Assembly (NCBI RefSeq): GCF_049546785.1
Contig: NZ_JBMWAN010000002.1
Location: 62,001-126,000, forward strand
Length of the DNA: 64,000 nucleotides
Source: Nitrospira_D sp035465795
GTDB taxonomy: Bacteria; Nitrospirota; Nitrospiria; Nitrospirales; Nitrospiraceae
Direction: 5' to 3'
The position numbers were made by a program, and so were the translations under genes. The notes beneath the pieces are model-generated. The model did no database searches. It had not been told where the DNA came from and saw only the letters and a list, made by a program, of their open reading frames with translations. Positions 34,612 through 41,393 of the stretch are shown here, piece after piece; the first letter of the stretch is position 1, and the number at the start of each line of letters is the position of its first letter.

Positions 34612-36084
34612 TCATAAAGAACGCAGCTGCAGCGGTCCCACGGCAATCGGCTGACGCACCCGCGCATCCTCATGGATCGGATAGTACGTCACACGCACGT
34701 CAACCCCGTACCCTGCGCGCATGAATGACAACAGCACCACTTGATCACCCGGCTGGCCGCGCAGCTCGGCTGATCGATACTGCTTATGACGAACCGGCAT
34801 GGCAAGAAAGTCCGGCGGCTTGGCCGGAGGTGCGTGCCGCGGCCACGGATCGGGCTTGCCAAAGAGACCGCCCAAAAATCCCCCGACCTTCTTGAACTGG
34901 TCGAGTCCGACCGAGCTCACCAGCGCGCTGGGAGACGAAATGACTTCGTACAGAGCCCCCTGCCCGGTCTTGACGTCGACACCTTTCGTGACCCGCCCCC
35001 AATGCACGTCTCCCGTCAGGCAGAGGATCGGCTGCCCGCGATCCGGAATCGATGTGAGCAGACGAACGATTTCCGGATAGTCTCCATAGTTGGCCAGCGC
35101 ATAATCCGCAACGCGGCCCGTCAGACTTCCCACCTGTTCATCGTAGAGCGACTGGCCCGTGGCGAAGATGCCGAACAACTCTTCGCGCGCCACGCGATCG
35201 CACCACTCCTTCAGCGCCTGTCTGGCTTCCGGGGTCATCGCCTGGCTGCGATCCTCGGAACGCCGGCTCCGGGAATCCGCCAAAAAGAACGAGAGCGGCG
35301 GAATGTCCAGGATGAACGAATCGCCGAATTCCAGGGAAGCCGGAAGCTGGAAGCCTCGATACAACATTTCCGCCGCCGCGCGCCACCGCTGCCGCCCCTC
35401 GGCCGACAGGGAGTTCCCCACCACGGGGCTGTAATGGGGCGCATTGTTCCAATACTCGTGATCATCGGGAATGCTGATGCAGGGAGCCGACGAGAGGACG
35501 GCGCCCAGGCCGCCGGGCCCGTGCCAGTTTCGCACGTAGTCCCGTTCGAACCACGCAGCCAGCCACGCCGTGTCGTCCTTATAATCGGTGAGGGTGGGAA
35601 GATCCAGATAGACCTGGTCTCCGAGCAGCAGCGTCAGATGGGGCCTGAGCGCGCCTTTCAGCTGGCCGACGACCGCACTGACAAGCTCGTTGCGATCTTC
35701 CGGCTGGTAGTAACAGGAGACGAGCAGCACGTGAAACGGGTGGTTCGCATCCGTGGAGAGCTGATCCGGCAAGGTCCGCATCTCAAGCGATGCCTCCCGA
35801 CCGCCCGATTCAACCCTGACCCGGTACAGGCTCTCCGGTCGGAGGCCCGTAAACTCATACACGCCGGTAAAAGCCCGTGACGCGGCAGATGGAACGACCC
35901 CGGGTGAACGAACAGAATCAAGGGCGACAACAGGACTCGGCGCGACAGGGTTCCCGTTCAACCACCATCGGACCGGCGGCGGCGCGGCCACTCCGGACAC
36001 ACCGATCCACACCTGCAAACGATCCCCAGCGGTCGGGTGTGCCGCACTGGTGGGAACCGGCCTGGGATACAGCCTGATGTCCAT
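34612..36084 (-). CDS. PhoD-like metallophosphatase without signal peptide
   Basis: The 490-residue protein has PhoD-type metal motifs: 'HVLLVSCYYQPEDRNE', 'LLLGDQVYLDLPTL', 'ISIPDDHEYWNNAPHY' and 'ILCLTGDVHWGR'. These give the Asp, Tyr, His and Asn ligands of the Fe/Ca phosphodiesterase-phosphatase family. PhoD enzymes normally carry a Tat signal; here the protein begins MDIRLYPRPVPTSAAH directly, with an N-terminal beta domain (residues 1-110), so it is probably cytoplasmic. It is co-transcribed with the downstream papain-like gene from a strong promoter. Confidence 0.87.
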   Translation of the reverse strand: MDIRLYPRPVPTSAAHPTAGDRLQVWIGVSGVAAPPPVRWWLNGNPVAPSPVVALDSVRSPGVVPSAASRAFTGVYEFTGLRPESLYRVRVESGGREASLEMRTLPDQLSTDANHPFHVLLVSCYYQPEDRNELVSAVVGQLKGALRPHLTLLLGDQVYLDLPTLTDYKDDTAWLAAWFERDYVRNWHGPGGLGAVLSSAPCISIPDDHEYWNNAPHYSPVVGNSLSAEGRQRWRAAAEMLYRGFQLPASLEFGDSFILDIPPLSFFLADSRSRRSEDRSQAMTPEARQALKEWCDRVAREELFGIFATGQSLYDEQVGSLTGRVADYALANYGDYPEIVRLLTSIPDRGQPILCLTGDVHWGRVTKGVDVKTGQGALYEVISSPSALVSSVGLDQFKKVGGFLGGLFGKPDPWPRHAPPAKPPDFLAMPVRHKQYRSAELRGQPGDQVVLLSFMRAGYGVDVRVTYYPIHEDARVRQPIAVGPLQLRSL

Positions 36085-36145
36085 CTCTCGCCGCCCTCAC
36101 CTCCGCCGATCGACGCCCGTCATCACGCAGAGCCGAACCGGCGAT

Positions 36146-36174
36146 AGGCTAGTCTTCACAAGAGGCCTTGTCAA
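36146..36174 (-). promoter_or_regulatory. Promoter of the PhoD operon
   Basis: TTGACA (36174-36169), 17-base spacer, TAGCCT (36151-36146), 62 bp before the PhoD ATG. Confidence 0.68.
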
Positions 36175-36235
36175 CGGAGGACGAGGGGATGGCGCGTATT
36201 GCGGGCGAACCGGCGCGGCGCACGAAGAACGGAGA

Positions 36236-36967
36236 CTATGACTGCGGGCCCAGCACCTCTTTGAGCACGACAGCCAGGTCACGAAGCGCGCGAGCGCCGT
36301 CGCCGACGAAGGCCGAGCCGTGCATCGTCGCCAGGGTCTTCGGCTGCAGTGCCGCCAGCCGCTGGAGCGTCGGCTCCGTCAACGTCGAATAGGGCAGATA
36401 GTTGGCCAGCGGCCCCTGCTGATACTCCACGAGCACCTGCCGGCACCGCTCCAACACATCCGCCTGCGTGGACGGCTCGACATCGCCGCTCTGGTGAAGC
36501 AGATCCGAACACAACAGCGTCCCCTGCGTCTCCTCGAAGAGCAGCCCCGCCTCCCAGCAATGCGGCACATGCGGCGTGTGGAGAAACCGGAAGCGATACT
36601 TGCCGGTGCTCAGCACCTCCCCGTCGTTCATTCCCAACGCGGGCCGCACCGCCATGCAATCGTCGACGCTCACCAGCTTGCCCACCAGACTGCAGACAGC
36701 CGTCGCATTCGGCGCGAGCTGCTGCCACTCCCGCAAACTGCCGCACTCATCCGCCTCAACATGGCTGAACGCGATCCATTTGACCGTGGCCGGATCGAGC
36801 ACCGTCGCCACGGCGTCCCGCACCGCGGCAAACATCCCGCGCGGGCCGGTGTGGAACAGCAGCGGCTCTTCGTCGCGCAGCAGAAACTGATTGAATTGCA
36901 GATTGAAATCCGGGACGAACGTCGAAATCCTGAACAAGTCCGGCGCGATTTCTGAGACGGTGGTCAT
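36236..36967 (-). CDS. Metallo-beta-lactamase-fold diiron protein (flavodiiron-like, no flavodoxin)
   Basis: The 243-residue protein has an MBL fold in which the usual HxHxDH is 'FSHVEADECGS' (HxExD), the signature of flavodiiron and oxygen-binding diiron proteins. Further ligands are in 'LHTPHVPHCWEAGLL', 'LLCSDLLHQSGD' and 'ATMHGSAF'. The flavodoxin domain is missing, as in ODP-type sensors. It may reduce or sense oxygen or nitric oxide with a separate redox partner. The promoter upstream is of the local type. Confidence 0.87.
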   Translation of the reverse strand: MTTVSEIAPDLFRISTFVPDFNLQFNQFLLRDEEPLLFHTGPRGMFAAVRDAVATVLDPATVKWIAFSHVEADECGSLREWQQLAPNATAVCSLVGKLVSVDDCMAVRPALGMNDGEVLSTGKYRFRFLHTPHVPHCWEAGLLFEETQGTLLCSDLLHQSGDVEPSTQADVLERCRQVLVEYQQGPLANYLPYSTLTEPTLQRLAALQPKTLATMHGSAFVGDGARALRDLAVVLKEVLGPQS

Positions 36968-37009
36968 AGCAGCCTCCGGGGGTGAGGGAAGGTGAAAACG
37001 CAGAGTGGC

Positions 37010-37039
37010 AGACTACGCGCCGGCGCGCCAAGGAGTCAA
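37010..37039 (-). promoter_or_regulatory. Promoter of the MBL diiron protein gene
   Basis: TTGACT (37039-37034), 18-base spacer, TAGTCT (37015-37010), 43 bp before the ATG at 36967. Confidence 0.6.
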
Positions 37040-37176
37040 CGCGATGCGTCGGCGGAGGAGAGGGCGAGACCCGGCACCCTATCCGGTCCGGGGCTGGTCC
37101 CGGATCCCTGGCGGGGACCGGTAAACAGGCCGGGGCCTGCCCGACCGCTGGTCGAAATGCAGCGGAATGTGACGCC

Positions 37177-38031
37177 TCACTGATGAGTCCGGCGCGAGCC
37201 GTACTCATGCGCATAGACATACGTAAACTCCGCTCCCAAAAAGAAAATCAAGGCGGAGTAGTACACCCAGATCAGGATCGCCATCAGTGAAGAGGCGGCG
37301 CCATACATCGACACCATGGCCGCGCGACCGACGTAGAGACCGATCGCCCATTTCCCGAACGCGAAGAGCGCGGCGGTGGCGATCGCTCCGAACCAGACGT
37401 CCCGCCAGGCGATATGCCCTTCCGGCAGCAGCTTGAACATCATCGCGAAAAGCACGGTGATCACGACCGGCGAAGCCGTGAGATCCACGACGGTCATGAT
37501 GATCTGAGGCCAGGGCACCGCCCGGTGGATGAATTTCCCCACCGCAGAGAGAAGAGCGTTCATGATCAGGGAGACGAGCAGAAGAAAGCCGGTGCAGATC
37601 ACGAGCATAAACGAGAACAGCCGGGTTCTGACTGCCCGCCAGACAGCGAAGCTGCCTTTTCCCGGGATCCTCCAGATGAGGTTCAACGCGCTCTGCAGTT
37701 CGCTAAACATGCCCATGGAGACGACGAGGAGGGTGACCAGACTGACGAGCGTCGCGATGGTCCCGTGTACCGGGTGGCCGGCGCTGTGCAGCATGTTGGC
37801 CAGGGCCTCGGCTCCGGGTGCGCCAATCAGACCCTCAAACTGGCCACGCAGTTCCTCCTGCACAACATCCTCATCCGCCACGACAGCCGCAATGCCGATA
37901 GCAATCGTCAACAGAGGAGCAAGGGAAAAGAGGGTGTAATATGACAAGGCGGCGCTCAACCGCCAGGGATTATCGCCCCACCACTTCGTGACGGTCACCG
38001 TCAGCAGTCTCCCGACTCTCTCCATCGCCAT
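37177..38031 (-). CDS. YihY/BrkB family inner-membrane protein
   Basis: The 284-residue protein has about six transmembrane helices and the family motif 'RLSAALSYYTLFSLAPLLTIAIGIAAVV', with later 'IWVYYSALIFFLGAEFTYVYAHEYGSR'. The family was once called RNase BN by mistake; the real function is unknown, possibly transport. Length is typical (about 290). It starts at MAMERVGRLL and has a TTGACA-N17-TAGCCT promoter 157 bp upstream. Confidence 0.93.
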   Translation of the reverse strand: MAMERVGRLLTVTVTKWWGDNPWRLSAALSYYTLFSLAPLLTIAIGIAAVVADEDVVQEELRGQFEGLIGAPGAEALANMLHSAGHPVHGTIATLVSLVTLLVVSMGMFSELQSALNLIWRIPGKGSFAVWRAVRTRLFSFMLVICTGFLLLVSLIMNALLSAVGKFIHRAVPWPQIIMTVVDLTASPVVITVLFAMMFKLLPEGHIAWRDVWFGAIATAALFAFGKWAIGLYVGRAAMVSMYGAASSLMAILIWVYYSALIFFLGAEFTYVYAHEYGSRRTHQ

Positions 38032-38477
38032 GCTTCACTCGAATGACATGCCGTGCGCTTCCAGCCGACCGCCCGATGCTTTGACCAATGCACCCTTCCC
38101 ATCCCGGTGGCGCCAAGAAAGCCCCTCTTCCCGGACGAACGTCCCCCCTACCCCCCTGTTTAGGATCCGGCGCGAGAGAATGATGAAAGGCTAGGCCGTG
38201 AACGGAACAGTGTCAAGCAGAAGCCAGGGACAACAAATCAGAGAGACCGCGTTGACGACGAAAACAAAACCGCCGAGCGAAGACGGGGCGCTTCGATGAC
38301 GACTGCCCGATCGGCATCAATGGCACCAACGCAGGCGCTGAAACAATGTCATGGGACAATCCGGGGAAAGGAAGAGAGACCGTTACGCCAGGGCTTCGGC
38401 AATTAGTGTCGATGAGTCGATCGGCAGAGCAGGTGGCTCACACAGAAGGCTATGAATGCGGCGTTCATGGCCGGATC
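38032..38477. other. Intergenic region with one promoter, no gene seen
   Basis: The region between the YihY start and the DUF3047 stop holds the YihY promoter at 38188-38216. An open frame at 38346-38657 runs opposite to the DUF3047 gene and is a shadow. Confidence 0.5.
38188..38216 (-). promoter_or_regulatory. Promoter of the YihY gene
   Basis: TTGACA (38216-38211), 17-base spacer, TAGCCT (38193-38188). Confidence 0.65.
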
Positions 38478-39161
38478 TCACTCGGCCGTGAACCGGATCG
38501 TCCTCCAGAATACTTCGGCGACGGATTTTGTATGCTGACTGTTGATCTGCATGCGGACGGCGACAGCGCGTTCGGGAATTTCCCCGAAAAGCGCCCGAAA
38601 GTCTTCGGCGACATTGCGCTTTTCCTTTACCCACTTGCCGATCCGGCCTGCGCCTGATTCGACTACAATGGCCTTCACATTCAGGTAAATCGGACCGGCG
38701 GCAGCCCCGATGGTCCCTTGCGGCGCAGTCGGGTCCCAGATGTAGCTGATGACTTTTCGCCGCTCGAAGAACGCCTTGGGAAAGACGACGAGCAACTGAG
38801 CGGCCTGGTCATCTGTGTCGGGAGAAGAAAAATTTCCTCCGGCCGGCGGGACCGTCACCTGCCACTCCCATTCGAGATACGGCGTCTGTCTCAAATCCAC
38901 CGTGATGCTTTTCTCCAAGGCGAACGAAGACGATTCGGTCCGCAACTTGATGGCCTGATCCCCCGCGTCATCCACCACGCTCCAGATGCCCGTCCCGAAG
39001 TGGACCGGTTTGTCCCACTCCTCAAGCGCCTGCGTCTTCCCTTTGCCCAGGATGATGACTTCTTCTCCGGCATACAGGGATCCGACACCCACCGTCCCTA
39101 TCAGGATGGCAAGATAGAAGGGGATTGCCACGACGGTTTTGGGAGAACATCGTCTCGTCAT
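38478..39161 (-). CDS. DUF3047 exported protein
   Basis: The 227-residue product has an N-terminal signal (MTRRCSPKTVVAIPFYLAILIG). A beta-sandwich-like body contains 'SSFALEKSITVDLRQTPYLEWEWQV', 'DDQAAQLLVVFPKAF', 'ISYIWDPTAPQGT' and 'ERAVAVRMQINSQHTKSVAEVFW', features of the DUF3047 family. Function is unknown; the fold suggests a periplasmic carbohydrate-binding type protein. A promoter TTGACA-N17-TTTAAT is found about 100 bp upstream. Confidence 0.85.
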   Translation of the reverse strand: MTRRCSPKTVVAIPFYLAILIGTVGVGSLYAGEEVIILGKGKTQALEEWDKPVHFGTGIWSVVDDAGDQAIKLRTESSSFALEKSITVDLRQTPYLEWEWQVTVPPAGGNFSSPDTDDQAAQLLVVFPKAFFERRKVISYIWDPTAPQGTIGAAAGPIYLNVKAIVVESGAGRIGKWVKEKRNVAEDFRALFGEIPERAVAVRMQINSQHTKSVAEVFWRTIRFTAE

Positions 39162-39528
39162 AAGGCCTCAGCTATCGCGCCATCCATATGAGATCAACCG
39201 TCATGTGCGCGCGAACCACTCCCGCCTGTCACGGCTCCTCTCACCCGCGACAGGGCCAGATTAAAATGAACGGGGATATTCCTGTCAACAAGGGTGGTTA
39301 TCCCTGCGGAGCAGGGAGTGCTGGCGGACAACCGGGAGGCCGGGACACGTGACTTGGAGGGAGTGGTCGAAATTGTAGGCGGCTCGCTGGCGGGCGAGAG
39401 AAACAAGGCTCCCAATGCCATTTGAACACTAGGGATCAGGGATCAGGGCTCCGGTAGCTGGGACGGGGTGATCAAACAAAGGCTCCAGCCCCCCTTGTCC
39501 CCAGATTCCTCAGGTACGGACTGAAGGC
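39162..39528. other. Intergenic region with the DUF3047 promoter
   Basis: Apart from the promoter at 39260-39288, I see no gene. The 75-codon minus-strand frame at 39194-39421 overlaps the promoter and has no ribosome site. Confidence 0.5.
39260..39288 (-). promoter_or_regulatory. Promoter of the DUF3047 gene
   Basis: TTGACA (39288-39283), 17-base spacer, TTTAAT (39265-39260). Confidence 0.6.
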
Positions 39529-40017
39529 TCAGAATTTCAGGTGGCGTTCGCCGGCAGATTCATCGGACGGGGGTATCAGAAGGCGGCCTTCGTCCATGTC
39601 GATGAGATCGAGCAAGCTGAATCGGGAGAAATCGACTCGCGCCGCCAGCTCCGGCGCGGTGGCCTGCAGATACAACAGAACACGCCCGGAGGCACGGTAA
39701 CCGTCCACCTCGGAGGCCCAGCGCTGCTTCTCTTCCTCCGAATGCGGCCGGGCGTACCGGGCAATCCACTGCATGACAGGCTCATCAACAGCGCTCGACA
39801 GTACCACCTGCCGGAGCGCCTCTCCGTCCAAGCCTGTCAATGCGAGAAACCGGCCATCCAACGTCACCCCGGGGCGAAGCAGATTCCGGTGATACACCTC
39901 CGGGAGGACTCCTTGCGCATACGCACGCACCTTGTCGATCAGACGCGGAAGAATGATGTACCCATCCAACATCGCCCGAGGCGAGCGAAGCGCGGTACGC
40001 GGACTGAACTCAGTCAT
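39529..40017 (-). CDS. DUF5069-like protein
   Basis: The 162-residue protein has 'PRTALRSPRAMLDGYIILPRLIDKVRAYAQGVLPEVYHRN', 'DGRFLALTGLDGEALRQVVLS' and 'DEPVMQWIARYARP'. This order (SPR...LGG..ILPR..DK.RA, then LD.RFL...G) is that of DUF5069. It is a soluble helical protein of unknown role. The start at MTEFSPRTALRSP is preferred over the longer frame because family members begin near here. Confidence 0.75.
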   Translation of the reverse strand: MTEFSPRTALRSPRAMLDGYIILPRLIDKVRAYAQGVLPEVYHRNLLRPGVTLDGRFLALTGLDGEALRQVVLSSAVDEPVMQWIARYARPHSEEEKQRWASEVDGYRASGRVLLYLQATAPELAARVDFSRFSLLDLIDMDEGRLLIPPSDESAGERHLKF

Positions 40018-40839
40018 GCCCCCAACCCTTTCATGAGAATCCGCGGAACACACTGCTCGTCAATGAGCACGATGAGATCGTACAGGATTCCGGGTGATCG
40101 TCACCATGACAGCCCTGAAACAAGCAAGAGAGGAACACAATGACACCGCCGACGGTCAAACAAGGACTGTGCTCCCTCTTCGCTCCCACGGTGGCCACCT
40201 CAGGCGGCACGTGGCGTGCTCGGATTGAACTTTGATATTACCATCAATACCATCTCCGGACGGGAACGCTTCCGCCGTCGCCATGACGGACTTCTCGCAT
40301 CCAGAAGAGCCTCGTGAATAAAGATCCCCGAACCATTTTGATCCTCCTCAAGGCGAGAAACAGTGCTTCGCCCACCACTCTGCACAAGCGAGTTGCAATC
40401 GCGCCGGTTGTCGTCGGAACACCGGCTGCGCTGTAGAATTAGCACTACATACTTTAGGGCAATTGATCAGCCTTCCCTCTGTATCGTACACAGCACTGCA
40501 GCTACCTATACGCTTCACTGTCTGCGGCCTCTGGAGAATGGCCCACCGCCGACCCTGGTGAAGAGAAAAGCGGTGCGACAGTGCAACTTCTCCGCAAAAA
40601 AGATCAGATGTTTGCCGCTGACTATGAGCAGCTCTCCACGCGCCGCTCAAAAAGAGTCCCAACCGATGACGAGCCGCGTCACGTGGCGTACGACCACTCA
40701 GACCCTCACAGGCTCTTCGGCGCGGCACGCGCAAGAGATTATGCGTACCGGTCGAGGACAGACCGGCTCTGTGTAGCAAAATGAGCCTTCCCATGTTCTT
40801 CAATCACACTGTCATCATGAAACGAAGGAGAAAGCCACG
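40018..40839. other. Long region upstream of the RRM gene
   Basis: This is 822 bp without a clear gene. A 67-codon plus-strand frame (40581-40784, GTG start) encodes a hydrophilic, Arg/Asp/Tyr-rich peptide ending DRLCVAK; it has no good ribosome site and is only a weak candidate. The region may carry a long RRM leader, but I could not place a promoter. Confidence 0.35.
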
Positions 40840-41148
40840 ATGGGTTCGAAGATTTATGTTGGCGGGGTGCCCTATTCCGCGACCGAGCAGGAATTGAGTG
40901 ATTTGTTTGCCCCACACGGCGCGGTCGCGTCAGCGCGGATCATCACGGATAAGTTCACCGGGCAGTCCAGGGGATTCGGTTTTGTCGAAATGTCCTCGGA
41001 CTCTGAGGCACAAGCGGCCATTACGGCCCTCAACGGGGCGCAAATGGGCGGACGAACCCTCACGGTTAATGAAGCACGCCCCCAGGAGTCGCGTGTGGGC
41101 GGCGGTGGCGGACGAGGCGGATTCGGCGGCAGGCGGGATGGCTGGTGA
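40840..41148 (+). CDS. RRM RNA-binding protein (glycine-rich tail)
   Basis: The 102-residue protein has one RRM. RNP2 is KIYVGGVPYSATE, RNP1 is SRGFGFVEM, and a short Gly/Arg tail (GGGGGRGGFGGRRDGW) follows. Such bacterial proteins bind single-stranded RNA and are often cold- or stress-induced in cyanobacteria and other groups. AAGGAG lies 9 bases before the ATG. Structured sequence follows the stop. No operon partner. Confidence 0.94.
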   Translation: MGSKIYVGGVPYSATEQELSDLFAPHGAVASARIITDKFTGQSRGFGFVEMSSDSEAQAAITALNGAQMGGRTLTVNEARPQESRVGGGGGRGGFGGRRDGW

Positions 41149-41158
41149 TTGAAGAACT

Positions 41159-41201
41159 GTTTGTCTGATGAGCGACTGTCGTCTCCTCGTCGAACAAACA
41201 A
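41159..41201 (+). terminator. Hairpin just after the RRM gene
   Basis: TGTTTGT (41159-41165) pairs with ACAAACA (41195-41201), with an inner CGAC/GTCG pair. It begins 11 bases after the RRM stop. No T-run follows, so it may be a stabilising 3' structure rather than a terminator. Confidence 0.45.
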
Positions 41202-41207
41202 GGCGTC

Positions 41208-41264
41208 CAGGCCGCGGGTTCAAGGCGCGCCCGGCACGGGCGCGGTGGAGGCCCGTGGCCTGGT
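41208..41264 (+). ncRNA. Strong nested stem-loop 3' of the RRM gene
   Basis: The outer stem is CCAGGCCGCGGG (41208-41219) with CCCGTGGCCTGG (41253-41264), 12 pairs including one G-U. The inner stem is CGCGCCCG (41227-41234) with CGGGCGCG (41238-41245), 8 perfect pairs on a 3-base loop. It is followed by TTCTGCTC. It could be a terminator, a 3' end structure or a small RNA. Confidence 0.5.
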
Positions 41265-41393
41265 TCTGCTCAACCACCGATAAGATCAGGACAAGCAGGA
41301 GTTTCTCACGTACACGCTGAGACTAGAAACACCACGCCTGCTTGCAGGCTGCGGTTCTGACATTGCTGCCAATCCGGAGTGAAGGAGATCGGC

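Noticed and set aside
41165..41200. CTGATGAG followed by a stem and GAAC, resembling a hammerhead ribozyme core
   Set aside because: The flanking arms pair with each other (TGTTTGT/ACAAACA), there is no GAAA after stem II and no cleavage triplet with a third stem; it is a simple hairpin.
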